Source: Lycocorax pyrrhopterus obiensis
Taxonomy: Eukaryota; Chordata; Aves; Passeriformes; Paradisaeidae
NCBI GenBank assembly: GCA_014706295.1
Contig: JACSVZ010000007.1
Location: 56,372,975 to 56,436,974 of the forward strand
DNA: 64,000 nt
Direction: 5' to 3'
The notes below the pieces were generated by a model that was not told the DNA's origin, searched no databases, and saw nothing but the letters and a program-made list of their open reading frames with translations. Within the stretch, counting starts at the first letter, position 1. The number at the start of each line of letters is the position of its first letter. This document shows, piece after piece, positions 1 to 13,210 of this stretch. The translations under genes were made by a program, and so were the position numbers.

Positions 1-1633
1 GTGTCTAGGCAAGGAAATGACACACATCCACCTCCTTTCTCAAGCAAACAAACAGCTTCAGAGGGTTGTTTGAGTCACAGCTGCCCAAAGAGAGACGAGT
101 GCTGAGCTCCAGACTTGCTCTCTAAGGACATCAGAGAGATGCTGTCCTGTAACCAGCAAGCAGAGCTGAACCAGTGGCAGTCTGACCACACGAAGATACA
201 AATCTGTCTGTCACTTAGCTCTGCACAAGCCCATATTTTAAGTAACTGTACACAAAAGCCACTGCAGCCATAGCAACGCTTTTTAAACAAACTGCTCCTC
301 AATGTAGTTTTTTATACATTTATGTAACCCCTTCTTAGGCAAATGTAGGGGGGGTGTGTTTCTATGGTTAGAGTTTAAATATGCATATATACACATTGAT
401 AAACACATAAAGATATAGATAGATACAGGTAATGCAGAGTTATGGTGATGCCCTGTAAGTCAGAGTTCTGTGAAGGTGCTCAGTGACTCAAAGCACTGCT
501 CATCACCCTGTGAGAGAGAAGGCCAGGTCACCCCATTGCCAGCTCAGCCACCTGCCTGGCAGCAGACTAACCCAGCAGAAAACCAGGGAACCTTTTTCTT
601 CAGTGTTAGAAAGCTGATCTGGCTGGTGGGAAAGCCCAGAGAGTAAAAGAGCAAGCTGGAGGGAGTGGACAGACTGGAGGAAGAGACATTGCTCTTTCAG
701 CATCTTTTCGTGAGATCAATTCACTGCATCCACAACCCCAGCTGCTCTCCTGGAAAAGCGTTTTTCTCTCTCCCTTGACTGTGGAAAGAGCCCAAGGAAA
801 CAAGTCTTCCTTGTCTTAGGCTTACTAAGTATCCCTCACATTGCTTACACCAGGATTTACGACAGCTTAACTAAACAGATCGCGGGACCGATTAAAGCAA
901 ATCCATGGAATTCGGGACACATGAATTTCCACAGCTCAACCACATCAGTTGGCTTTAATTTCTTCTCTGTTCTTGTCCTCTTTTGCAACATGTCCGAAGG
1001 AACATTGTATGGCCCTGCAGCTTGAGGGTTCTTCAAGCTGTTTCTGTTATTTGAAGACAACTTGTAATGGGAAGGTTTCAGAGGAACAGCTCAGAGAGAA
1101 TATTAACACACTTCAGAGTGGAATTATGTGGCTGTGACAGTGAGAACAGCTTGGACATTTCACTCCAGGCCTCTCACAAGTCGGAAGATAACAACACAAT
1201 CTCCCCAAGGCAAAATACCATAACATTTCTTACTTGACACCCTGTACCCATGAAAAATGCCTTTCAAAATTACTCAAATAATAGCAAAATAAACATTAAA
1301 TGTTCTTCAGACGTGTTTTCTTTAAGATTACTATTTTGCAACTTTACATATACACTGTGAATAATTTAGTCTGATTATTTAAACTGCTGCACACGCATCT
1401 ACTCTTTAGCACAATAAATCCACTTCAGAAATGTAAAAATCTGGATTAATTCATTCAAAAGCTCACCTTGCAAGTCTATAAAATGACTTGATTCATTTTT
1501 ATATTACAGAAAGATTAATTGGGGAAAACCGTTGGATCAATTGGAACAACCAAATTTTCATGTGAATTTATCATATCATGCAATTATTTCATATGTTATA
1601 TTAGAGTGATTTGCTGCCTAAGAGAATGAAGAA

Positions 1634-1658
1634 CATCCTAGAAGAATATTCTAGGATG
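1634..1658. repeat. Perfect inverted repeat (10-bp stem, 5-nt loop)
   Basis: The arm CATCCTAGAA (1634-1643) is followed by GAATA and the exact reverse complement TTCTAGGATG (1649-1658). The stem does not extend outward. No transcript is evident around it. Confidence 0.8.
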
Positions 1659-2792
1659 GACTTGGCAAATCTTTTTTCCTGATCTTAATTATTCCAAACT
1701 TGTGATTATGCTGGTAGAAAATCTGAGCACATGAAGGAAGGATTTTTACTGAAACACACAAGGAAGAGCTCTGTAGCCACAGAACAGGCACAGTATTCTC
1801 AAGTCTCTTGCTGAGCCTTGTTTCTTAGAGTGTCAGGGCCTCCAGGACTGGTCTCTGGAAAGCCCAGTTGTAAAATCGTGGATTCTGTGTCTTGTTGAAA
1901 AACTTCCTTCAATTCCTGGGAAAAGCATAGAGACAGAAAAGGGTACAGTGCTAGAACCACGCTTCACTTACGTACATGCATCATTTCAATTGATTTTAAT
2001 TGATTCAAGACTCTATCCATGCTATAGACCAGACATTTAAAATCAGTAGTTTTGTCTGGTTCACTGACTGTTGAAATCCTTGCCATAAATGAAGCCAAAT
2101 TAGCAGATTTTTTTCAGATGTAGTAAAAGAAACGGATAAAAATAAGAGCAAAACCAGGACAGAAGAGACAATGGCCTTAGACAGAGTACCCAGAATGGCA
2201 GACTGCTGGCATGGCTTTCTGAGGAATGAGGTGCAAACCATCTATTTATGCCCTTGGCTGAGCCACCATCTCATGGACAGTTAAGTTTGAGAAGAGGAGC
2301 AAGGGACGGGTAATCATGTTTTTATCCTCATACCAGTGGGTGAGAAAGGAAAGAATCTCTTGCAGCCCACCCTCAGGGTGGGTGGACACTGAGGGGCACC
2401 GGGCATGGCTGGGCTCACAGTGTCCTGGTGCAGAGCTGGGTGAAACCTGGGCAGCAGATGACAGCACTCTGCACAAGGAGTGACCCACCAGCAGCCACCT
2501 GCGGCTGCCGAGCAGATGGAACACAGATCCTCTCCAGACCTACAGCTCATGCTCTGCTGGGTTAGCAAAATCCCCAGTGTGGGGGGCAAAACAAATACAC
2601 AGGCTCCAGCTGAGCTAACCAGTCTGCTCAGCAGCCACCAAGCCTTGTTCAGTGTATCACCAGGATGGAGGGATGGCTGCTGGATCCAGCTCTTTGGATG
2701 CTTGTGACCTAAGACCAGCAGATTTTGGCATGTGGCTCACAGGACGAGAGGGTCAGAGAGCTCCCGCCACCGTGGCTCCATGGCTAAGCTGT

Positions 2793-2852
2793 CATTTCCC
2801 TTGTACCACCGACATTTCCCCTGCAGCACCAACATTTCCCTTGCAGCACCAT
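2793..2852. repeat. Three-copy 20-bp tandem repeat
   Basis: Three consecutive 20-bp units starting CATTTCCC occupy 2793-2812, 2813-2832 and 2833-2852. They differ at a few positions (TTGTACCACCGA, CTGCAGCACCAA, TTGCAGCACCAT). Since 20 bp is not a multiple of three, this is not a coding repeat. Confidence 0.8.
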
Positions 2853-5029
2853 GTCTGAGGATCATTTTCAGTCTGTGGAACCACCTGGGATGCTTTTTCC
2901 TATATTACAGGCCCTACTTTGCTGCTTTTCTCTTCCCACAGCACTATTGGCCCTTCCAATACTCAGCAGTCCTGCAGTGAGATTTTCTAGCCATAGTTTG
3001 CCCCACTGGGGGAGTATGGAAAACAGGATGCTGTAACACACACACAAAATACACCATCAGTCTCAACTGAGGGCTGATGAAAATTGCACTGCTGTCCTCC
3101 ACGAGGCTCCAGCCTGGAAAACAGCAGCTTGAAGCTGGCTGTGGCCAGGAAGGGCCCCCTGCAGCAGAGCTGTTGGGGTGTTCTGATCCAGATGCGTTGA
3201 CTGCAAGCATTTCCCATCTAATGTCACTGACTTCCAAGCCTCTCCTTGGGACTCTCTGGAAGCTGCTTTGTGCTGCCACAGCCCTTCATGCAGGTGTTGC
3301 CAAATGAATTCACAGCCCTTACTTACTTAGTAAGGAGCTCTCATTAACTGGAACTAAATTTAGCCCAGTACTTCTGTGTTGAAAGATGCTGTATAGAAAT
3401 GCAAAAGGAGCACATTAAAAATTAAACAAGGCGAAGATCTGAAATACTAACCTTACCATGATATATTCAGTTCAGTCTTCCCTGTACTCACAGTATTTTT
3501 GCCAATCAGCCCTTCCATGTAAATTTATTTAAATATGGAAGCTTTGGTGTCATTATTTCAAAAGAGAAGACCCAATCTTTTTTCTGATTACAGCTAATAA
3601 ACTGATCTCAGTGACTGAAGGGAGAACAACATCCAGATGTTAGCAATAAACTCAGAAATCTGAAGTGTTCTAGTCACCTTATTCTGCAAAGTTCCACTCC
3701 TAAACAGCACATATAAATAGCTGGTAGGAAAAGAGCAACTGGTGAATAGACTGACAGGCTGGTGTGTATGGTTAAGTATTTTATAAAATTTAATGTCTCA
3801 CTAGATTTACTTTGAAAAAGGGTTTTATTTAACAAAATGCCTTTTCTTGACATGTTCCTATCCATATATAACTAGTGTTTTTCCCTGACACATTCATACC
3901 CTTGTAAATCATGTCTATATTCAAGCTAATAATAAATTTATGCACTTTTATACAGTATTAAAAATGGAAAATTAAAAAAAAAGTGTGATTGAACTTCTCA
4001 ACAAATGCTTTTTTTTAAAAAAAGGAACTATTGGTGTGCCTGTGCATCTCAAGTTTATATTTTGCTATATTTTTAATTGACATAAACTGTGTGCTTTGAT
4101 GTCTGACTTGAACAGCCTTCTGCTGCAACTGTTTCCTTTAATGTAAAATGTGTGTGGCATAATTCTCATTGCTAATTGCAACCTTATGATAATATTCTGC
4201 AGAGTCCTGCTGACCTCATTTACAATAGCATAAGAAGCTGAGGCCAGCTGCTAATAGATGCGTACTAAGCCTTTTCTCTTTGGTGGGGTTTTTTAGCATA
4301 AAGAGGAATGAACAACATCTAAATCTTAAAATGCAAGTCCTTGGGCACTTGGGGAGGGTTTGGATCTAGACCCAAGCTTTGAATTTCCAGGCCAGACCCA
4401 GGTGCTGCAGCAGAGGCTCCCTGCTTTTGCTGCTGATTTGTTTTGCTCTCAGAAATGTGACCTCAGCATGGAGCAATACAAACCATTAAATAAAACACAT
4501 GCTGCCCTCTTCCAGCTGGAGCTGTGATAGCGTCGTTAGCGCAGGAGGGATTGGCTGTGTTCCCTCCTCTGCCCTCTTTTGATTTTGCTGTAAGTTGTCC
4601 AGCCTTATATTTACGGTGTTACGGACATGGAGCTGGGAGCAGCCGCCTTTCCCCAGCCAGCTCCTGGCTGTCAGCTCCAGCCTCGGAGGTTTAAACAGTT
4701 TTCTCTTTGCAAAAACAACTACCTTGTGATCCATTTAGCTGTACTTAGTTTTACCACTTGCAATACAGACAAAACGAGGCTAAAGCCTGCCTTCTTATGA
4801 ACTGCATGCTGCAAAGAGCATCTGGACACACGGCTCAAGGAGGTGCTCGAATAAGGCTTTAATGCAGTCCATGTGCTGCAGGCACAGTTCTAAAACAATT
4901 GTGGTGTGGCACACACTGTGTTTTTAGCTCTGAGGGGAAGGGATAGACAAGGTGAGAGCACAGGAAGGATGTTCGTAGCAAAGGTGGGAGAGAAGGACTC
5001 GTTCCCATAGACTCTTCCAACACTCTCAG

Positions 5030-5145
5030 GCACATGGGGTGTCATTCCTGGGGTTGTCCTGTGCAGGGCCAGGAGCGGGACTCAATGGTCCTTGTGGCTC
5101 CCTTTTATCTCAGGATATTGTATGATTCCATGGTTCTGTGGCAGC
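5030..5145 (+). mobile_element. CR1 LINE, 3'-end fragment
   Basis: The stretch has the wording of the avian CR1 3' untranslated tail: a segment around GGGGTTGTCCTGTGCAGGGC, then GACTCAATGGTCCTTGTGG, then TCAGGATATTGTATGATTCC close to the end. The octamer-like ATTCTATG terminal repeat is decayed. This is a severely 5'-truncated insertion on the plus strand. The left boundary is approximate. Confidence 0.8.
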
Positions 5146-5534
5146 CTGCCTGGCTTCTTTGGGCTCACCTGCATCCCAACATGATGGAGTTACTGCAGCT
5201 TCACCAGCTGCCATCTGTCACCTATCCTAGCCCTGGGACACACATTCTCAGCTCACCCAGCTGTGTTTGAGATAGCACATTCCCACCTCCGAGGGGCATA
5301 AGCAGGCAGAGCAGGGGTTTGGAAGTACAGCGGGCAGTTCAGCTTCAGAAATTGTCACCTGTTTTGTTTGACAGCTAAGCCCTTGCCAGTTGTGTGTACT
5401 GCAGCCATACTGCTTTACTGGAGAAGCAGCACTATCTGGTAAGAAAGGCAGGTGACTGTCTTACACACATATGCAAAACTCAAGCAAATTCTGTCTTTTT
5501 GCCATTTAATTCCATGTTTTTATTTTCTTTCAAG

Positions 5535-6388
5535 GATCACAGAATCACAGAATGGGTCAGGTTGGAAGGGACCACAGTGGGTCATCTGGTCCAACCTCCC
5601 TGCTCAAGCAAGGCACATGGCACAGTAGTGCGCCCAGGTGGTGCTTGAATATCACCACTGGGAGGGACTCTAGACCCTCTCTGGGCAACCTGTTCCAGTG
5701 CATGGTCACTACACAGTAAAGAAGTTCTTCCTCATGTTCAGATGGAACTTCCTGGGCATCAGTTTCTGCCAGTTGCCTCTTGTCTCATAGCTTGGCACCA
5801 CCAAGCAGAGCCTCGTCCGTTCTCTTGCCACCCTCCCTTCAGATTCCTATAGGCATTGATGAGGTCCCCTCTCAGGCATGTCCTCTCAAGGCTGGACAGG
5901 CCCAGCTCCCTCAGCCTTTCCTTGTGAGGGAGGTGCTCCTGTCCCTTCATCACCTTTGTCACCCTCTGCTGGACCCGCTCCAGGAGCTCCGTGTCTCTCT
6001 CGTCCTGAGGAGCCCAGAATGGGCACAGCACTCCTGATGTGCCTCACCAGGGCTGAGCAGAGGGGCAGGATCACCTTCCTGACCTGCTGGCAATGCTCTT
6101 CCTAACATAGCCCAGGATACCATTGGCCTTGTTGGCCACAAGGGCTCACTGCTGGCTTGTGGACAGCTCGTTGTCCATTGGGACCCCCAGGTCCCTCTCC
6201 ACAGAGCTGCTTCCCAGCAGGTCACCCTCGCCTTGTGCTGGTGCCTGGGGTTGTTCCTCCCCAGGTGCAGGACCTGCATTTGCATTTGTTGAATTTCAGC
6301 AGGTTCTTCTCTGCCCATCTCTCCAGCCTGTTGAGGTCTTTCTGAAGGGCTGCACAACCCTCAGGGGCACTGGCCACTCCTCCCAGCA
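5535..6388 (-). mobile_element. CR1 LINE, 5'-truncated, about 0.85 kb
   Basis: This minus-strand CR1 starts on the plus strand with the reversed CR1 terminal repeat (ATCACAGAATCACAGAAT) and the signature GGTTGGAAGGGACC. Read on the minus strand, 5759-6031 encodes the familiar C-terminal tail of CR1 reverse transcriptase (motifs ERLRELGLSSLE and LRGDLINAYRNLKGG). The frame is broken and covers only the last part of ORF2, so the copy is dead. The right end (near CTCCTCCCAGCATGG) is approximate. Confidence 0.93.
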
Positions 6389-9300
6389 TGGGAGGATAGC
6401 ATGTATTTTTCTTTCATACTGCAGTGCTACAGTTTAAGCAATAAAATAACACCTTTACTGACAAGTTAATTTCACAGGGTTTGGGACATGGAGACATCCA
6501 TCAGGAACTTTGTGTCTTCTTTTAGGGCCAGATAACCTAAACTGTCTTTAATTGAGTTTTCCACGGTGCAAGACAGAGCGGTGATGTTTCCCCTTGTGCA
6601 AAGTGCAGTGATGACCGCTAGTGCACCAAGCTTACGGCCCCTGCAGAGCTCACTTGGAGAGTGAAGAAGCAAGATCCTTGTAATTAAGGAGCTAAGAAGA
6701 TGCTAATTATCATGATTTGGGATTCTTTCACGTGCTGCTTGAAGTGGGGACTTGAGTTTTTAAAATATTTTTATGCTAATGCTTTATTTGATTTTTTTTC
6801 CTAGAGGTTTGCTAAGTGTCAAATGTGATGACTTCAAGTTGAAGCACAGAACTTGTAATGGAGTGTGTGACCTTTCCACAACCTCACTGAACAGCACCGA
6901 CGAAATCTCCAGGCAAGCTAATTAATACACTGGTACAGCACCAGGCGGGTGTGCCTCTAGCAGCTTAACTCTCAGCCGAGAGGATGAAATCCTCCTGCCC
7001 TCCCCACACCCACGTCTCACTAACAATGATGGATTTGGGACCTAATCAGGCATTAAAACAGAGGATCAGTGAGCTGCAGACTGCAGTGATCACAGCTTGG
7101 TTTACAGGGCATGCACAAGACTGGCAAAAATTGCCAAGCATGCTCCCAGTAAATTAATGTCTATGTACCTGAAAAACCTCTGTGGGCAGCAGAGACTGTT
7201 GGGCTTAATATGTAAATGCGATGATTTTGAAAGATCAGCAGAAAAAGCGACACAGAACAAGAGCTTAATGGGAAATTTTAATAGCAGAGCAGGTGCAGGT
7301 AGGTGAGTGTGAAGCACCGAATACAATCCAAGTGTGGTACCACACCCCACTGTCTCACATTTAAACAACTCCCTTTCTGAAGACATGGCTTATGTAGCAA
7401 GTTCAGGGAGTGTAGGGCCCGCTTTCACCTGTGTCCAGAAAAGGAGACTATATGCTCCTAGTTTTTCTGCTTTGACTACACTCAAGGCGAGGGGAAATTG
7501 AAGTAGGGAAAGAACACAGCATTAAGAGAAACAGGAGTTGGAGGTTTCAGAGCTAAAAGAAATGTGTAATTATCTGCTTTAGAATCCTTTTCTTGGCTGA
7601 GTTGATCATAAGAAGTGAGATATTTAGATGGCCAATGCTATGCATACAATTGCAAGTCATTTGGTGCAATAAGTGCTGGGCCTGCACACCAATCATGGAA
7701 GGTGCTGAACTCCCTCCACCTCCGGCTCCTGCCACAGGCCTTCCTGCGGGATGTGTGTGCAACAACTTGGTGGCTCTGGAGGAAGACACTGCTGTGGGGC
7801 CGTGTCACCTCTCCAGGGCCTCTAGAAGCCAGTCTGGCACCTTGGATAGCTGCCAGCCCGGCACCTTGGATAGCTGCCAGCCCTGCAGATTGAGGGAAGG
7901 AGCCATCCCACCATGTGTTTTACACAAACATGGCAACGTTTGCTGTGTGGCTTTGAGGCAAAGCCACCCATCCTGGATCAGGGCTGGGCAGGCAGATCCG
8001 ATCATTGTTGGTATTTTCACGTAGCTGCTGTGTGAATTATTTCTCCTGCAGCTCGTAGCCCCTGTGGAATTGCTTTTACAGGTGTGCCAGCACTCCTGGG
8101 CAGTCTGGTGACATTTATCACTTCCCTGCAGATCTGAGCCCAGAGCTTAAATTCCTTCAGAAGCTTTGCCCCCCTGCCAAGCAGCCTGTATAGAAAAGCA
8201 GCACTCACTGTGTTGGAAACAGGAGTGTGGATACAGGGTGGTGGTTCCAGCCAAGGAGGGGAGGAGGTGGAAAAGGCATGTTACAGTATGGCCTTGAAGG
8301 GATCTTCTTTGGGACCTAAGAACAGCACCCTGGAGCCACATCAAAGCACTGTCATTTCTCCAGGTCCTCCAGCATGGTGGCAGAGCCCATGTGAGCAGCT
8401 GCTGCTGTGTTGTGCTCTCACAGTAGGTGTGTGTCTGCTGCGCCCTCAGTGCACGGTAATAGGACCTCAAGAGGATCACCTTTATTCTCTGAAATCTGTT
8501 GCTGGCCAGTGCTCTCATACCAAGAGCAGTCATTAGCAATCTCCTGCTTCTACCAGCAAATTATTCTGCTACCCAGGAAACCTTTGTCCCTCTCGTGTCC
8601 CTCTCATTGAATAAAAAGCACCACCACTTCCATCAGGGGCCCAAGTCGCAGCTCTCTGAGTTTCCAGGAGGCTGAAGGCAGAAGAGAAAACAGTTGGCAA
8701 ATGGATAGTAAGAAAAAGATCTGATAAAATGATTGAGGGGTTCAGCAAGTGGGACTGACAACAGAAGGGAAAGCAGCTGAAGAGAGGAAAGGATTTCAAA
8801 CCAGCAGTGTCAGTGGATGATGAAGTGGTGGCGGAGTGGAAGGCGGGCAAATACTGGCAAATGGGAAGGTGCCTGTGGCACTTGGCCCTTTTCATATAGG
8901 CACAAAACCCACTTCAGGATCTTGTGGGAGCTCTGAATGGTTTGAGAGTCTTCTTATAGCACACATGCTATGTGAATTGCTGGAAGATCCTAAAGTAGTG
9001 CTGCCCACGGGATTTGAAAGACAATGTTTCCATGAAGTGCCAGAGTGGAATGGAGCTTCACTGCCTTTCCCCACTTTGTGCTCCCCAAAATCACTCTGAG
9101 AACCAGACTAACTGTCAAAGCAGATGTGAGCTTTGCTTTGGAGCCACACTGATGGGCAAACAAAAGCACTGAAGGCAGCCACTGAACCCAGGGCACTGAT
9201 GCCTCTTGCACATCTTGCTTTTTTCAGAGGTGGATTACAGCTCTCTTATCTTCCACAAGAGATAAGAGATGAGACAAGAAGAGAGGGACCTAAAGTATGT

Positions 9301-12300
9301 CTTACACCTCCTGGCACAGGATGTCACTTTCTTTATGGGTAGATCCTTCTACACTGACAGCCCATCAATGAAGAAGTCCCGTGGGATGCATTTTCTGTGG
9401 TCAACCCATAGAGCAGGAGGTCCAATACCTTTATCATGTGGAGCGCAGAGGGGATTAATTACTTCCCCTGCTCAGGAGAACTGACAGATGTGTTGTGTGC
9501 ACGAAAGAGACAAGGGAGAGCTGCCATCTGCTGTTGGAAAAATCCTGGTTCATCTTTTAGCCCAGGCACTGCTAAGAGCTGCAGGTGGTTCATTCCTGCC
9601 AGCAGCTCCCATCACACTGTTTTAGCACACAGAGCAATATTCCACAGGGGAAACAGGAATCTGCACCCGCCCTGAACTGGGGAGGAGTAAAGTTTGCCCT
9701 GAGGATCTGCTGCTCTCGTGTGTAAACCAGGGAAAAGACAACGGATTTACCGACCTTTCGAACCACCTATACCAGCAGCAAAGCAAAGAGGGAAGAAGGT
9801 ATGGCAAAGCCACTGTGCCTCCAGGAGGGACTTCAGTGGAAAAATCAACCACATCTTCAAATGTAAGCCACAGATAGTCAATTAGATCAGTATTTAGACC
9901 TGGTGTCTGCAGTGGATTTTCAAAAAGCTCAGCATTCTGTATTACTATGGAAACGAAATCGGTGTTGTCCTACACGTCTAAAATCTGGGTACTTAGGGTG
10001 AAAAAAAAATATTAATCATTGACTGAAAAGGCAGTTCATTTATTGAAATGTCATTTTGAGTCATTCAAAATAATTTATTTGCTTCTGTAAACGTTTACTT
10101 TTATTTTCTAAATGATGTTTTACATCAGTTTAGCTAAATGTAACTGTAATATTTATACAAGAAAAGACGTCCAAGTATTTAATACAAATTAAAGAAAATA
10201 TTTCAGTCTTTTGAATAGCAAGTTAATCTTGTTTAACACTTCAATTAAAAAACCCAAACAAACAAACTTTAAGATTCTGCACACAAAAGTATCTCTTGCT
10301 TGTGGTTTTTTTCCAAAAGAAAAAATGAATGAAGAAAAAAGATGTCTATATTATCCTGGTCATTTACAGGGGAACCACACGATTCAATAATCCAGGACCA
10401 GATATTTCACAAGCAAACACAAATTCATAATACAGCAGCATGGTGCTGATTTAACCTGAAAGTAAACACTTTTCGGTTATTACGTTGAATTTTTTCACTG
10501 CAAATTGGTATTTTTCTGAAGGATAAAAAGAAAAAGATAATAATTCTAGAGTATGTGTAGTAAACTCAAATGATTTTCCAGTAGGAATGCTGGGAGGAGC
10601 AGTTATAATAGTTAAAGATGAGTGTTCAGTCAATTCAGTTGTTTGCATTGGTGAGTTTTTGAGTAATGATATTCTGCTCTAGTAGATGCATACATGTGTG
10701 CCTAAATATAAACTTAATAGTCCATGTCTGAAACTTTTGACCTATTTACCTTTCAAATAATGACTGAGTTATTTAAAAAAAAAAACAACCCAAAACCCCA
10801 CAGTGATATTTCGAAAAGAAAATATTGATTTAATGCAGTAATAATGCACAAGGCCTGGTCTAACAAAATTGTAAAATTCTTTTTTTCCCCCAAACAGATA
10901 ACAGGAATTTTATCCTACTGTACTTCAGAGGGGAAAATTCTTAATCCACCTGTGTTGATGCTTCTAACTTAAACCAGTGTCATTTAAAACAGGAGCTGGT
11001 GATCCCAGCAGCAGCTGTCACACGCTCAGCTGAGTCCAGAGGAGTGATTTCAAGTGGGGGCAGGTGAAATCCACTTTGCAGGGCAGCTGTACTTCACACT
11101 GATCCCTTTTGAAGTGGAAACCTTCCAAAATCACGGCAGTGCAGGTTTTTCTTGTGATTGTGTGGATTTTCAGCGGCGTTTGCCTGAGAGCAGAGGCAGC
11201 AGTGGGTACACCCAGCAGACTGTGAAGCAAATTATTCCTCTGCAGGGACCCAGGGCTAGCAACTGGTGTTCCCAAGGTGGGTTATAAGGTGTGCTGAAGA
11301 GACACAAACAACAGCGTTACGTGGCCAGCCCTTAAGAGTTTCTGATGTTACTCTGGGAAGAAGGTGCTAGAGTTTCCTGCTGTTCCCCCACTCTGGTTTC
11401 TAAGGCCTGTGGCAGCTTCTGAAGCTCCCCAGCTCTCCCACAGCTCTTTGCTCTGCTGCAGAGACACCTTGAACTTGGCAGAGATTGCAAAACCCACGCA
11501 CCCCTTCCCCTCTGGGTGCAAAGCGTGGTAGAGGAGAGGAGCATCTCAACCTTTGTGCCGTCTGTTGGTGGCCTTTTCCTTCGACAAGACAAAGGTGAAA
11601 ATGTAAAGCCGAGCAAAACAATCTCAGTGACTGCAAAAAAAGATGTTGATCTCCCTTCAAAACTGAAGAGAGAGCTGGAACCCCTGAGGTCCCCACGGCA
11701 CACACTGACTGCAGCGTGGGACGGTGACGCCGCCCCAGCCAGTGTCAGACGCTTTGGGGCTGAATCACAGTCTCGCCGAGCCGGTCGGATATCCTGAGAG
11801 CTGCAGGCTGCCACGGGATGGCCACGCAGGGCAGGAAACCGCTCCAAAGCAGAAAGAAAACAAATTTAAAAAGCCTTTCAGACAGTTGCCAATAAAGTTT
11901 CTTTGGCTCTGCGTCTGGGCATCGCTCCCAAATCCAGCCTCTCGCCCTCGGATAAAGCACTACAGCCTGGAATGAGAGTCAGATGCGTGGGAGGAGTGCA
12001 TGTGTCTGTGTCTGGGCTGGAAAACATGTGTGCCTAGAAGAAGCTTTTTACTTCGGGCCTTGCTCCAGAAAACCTCTTTCCTTGCTTTTACAACTGTCCC
12101 CTGTTCCTTGGGACTACCCAGATGTTCCCAGCCTGAGGACAGGGAGCTGAGGAGTTTTCTCTGCGTCATTCTCTCTGACCCCCAGGCCTGAGAGCAGCCA
12201 GCCTGGGGCAGGCAGCCTCCAGCCCACACCTGTGTTCCTCGAGAGGTGGGTGGATGGTCACCCAGGCTGTGGGATGACCCGTAAAATTTAGCACTGGACC

Positions 12301-12640
12301 CACAGCTTCTGGCTTTACCTGTTGGGAGGGGATCAAGCCTCAGCCTCAGCAGAGAGGGGGGACAGCCAAATACCTTGGTGGGGCAAAAGAAGAGAAGGAA
12401 GAAGAGGGTTGTTGCTGGTCCATTCCTACTATTTTATTCTGAGGTTATATTAGTGGGTGGACTGATTGTCACTTTTTGAAAGTCCATATCCTGGAACTTT
12501 GCATCTACGTGGGAGTTCTAGCGAGTCTCAAACGAAAGGCAAACAGGAACCACCACCATCAAACCGTGCGTCCTTAGCCTGCCAGGCTGCAGCAAGAAGC
12601 TGGGGGAGGGGGGTGTGGGGAAGAGTGAATACTTTACTCT
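6389..12640. other. Intergenic upstream of CLBA1, no gene recognised
   Basis: Only short overlapping frames are present on both strands and none resembles a known family. A two-copy 24-bp repeat lies at 7837-7884. The stretch at about 9.9-10.9 kb is especially AT-rich. GC rises from about 11.0 kb towards the CpG island. Long-range CLBA1 control elements could be here but cannot be seen without comparison to other species. Confidence 0.55.
7837..7884. repeat. Two-copy 24-bp tandem repeat
   Basis: The unit GCACCTTGGATAGCTGCCAG plus CCCG at 7837-7860 is repeated at 7861-7884 with one change at the last base. The period is a multiple of three, so it gives an 8-residue repeat in a short frame, but there is no other sign that the frame is coding. 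Confidence 0.85.
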
Positions 12641-12649
12641 TTCACATCA

Positions 12650-13210
12650 CAACTTGAACCCCAGCCTCCTCCCGGCGGGCAGGGCGGCTGTAACCCGAAG
12701 GGTGCGGGTGCGGACCAGCGGCACGGCCGAGGCTCGGGGGCGAGGATGGGGAGGCGCTGGTCCAAGCAGAGCGAGGGGACACACGGCGGGGAATGAGGAT
12801 GAGCCGAGGCTCCCTGCCCTCGACGAGGCGGAGGGATGGAGGGCTCGGCTGTCCCGGGCGGTGCCTGCCGCGCCGCCCGCCCCGGCCCGCCCCGCACACC
12901 TCGGCCCGCCCCTGGCGACCTGCGGGCGGCCTGCGGCGGCCCGGGAGCGGCGGTGAGGCTGCTCCGGTGAGGCTGCCCCGGCCCCGGACAGGTGACACCG
13001 CGGGCGGAGCAGCCGCTGCCCCGGGCGAAGCGCCCGCGGCTCCGGCCGCGCGTCCCCCGCTCTGTCCCGCCCTCCCGGGGGACCGCACCGTGCCCCTGGG
13101 GGCGGGCGAGGGACCTGCCCAGCCCGGTCTGTGCCCGGCCCGCCTCCGGAGGAAACCTGGGGGAGAAACACACAACATTGGTTCTGTTAAGCACCGCGGC
13201 AGGTCGGTGA
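12650..13210 (+). promoter_or_regulatory. CLBA1: CpG-island promoter and non-coding exon 1 of CLBA1
   Basis: GC and CpG content jump sharply between about 12.65 and 13.2 kb, with several GGGCGG/CCGCCC (Sp1-type) boxes such as the run near 12880-12910. Splice-donor matches on the plus strand lie at 12953 (GCG|GTGAGG), 12967 (CCG|GTGAGG) and 12992 (CAG|GTGACA), any of which could end a non-coding first exon before the coding exon at 14018. No TATA box is obvious. The transcription start and the donor actually used cannot be fixed from sequence alone. Confidence 0.75.

Larger units (their letters stand above)
1..5029. other. Intergenic, no gene recognised
   Basis: This is AT-rich to neutral DNA with only short open frames (below about 110 codons) that overlap one another on both strands and resemble no family I know. 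It holds a short tandem repeat at 2793-2852 and a perfect 10-bp-stem palindrome at 1634-1658, both listed separately. In human the neighbour on this side of CLBA1 is AHNAK2; I see no AHNAK-type repeat here. Confidence 0.6.

Noticed and set aside
5759..6357. Open frames of 90-132 codons as host genes
   Set aside because: The minus-strand 5759-6031 frame is the CR1 polymerase tail, and the others are shadows within the same CR1.
1..12640. AHNAK2 expected beside CLBA1 from human gene order
   Set aside because: No long repetitive AHNAK-type open frame is present in this flank.
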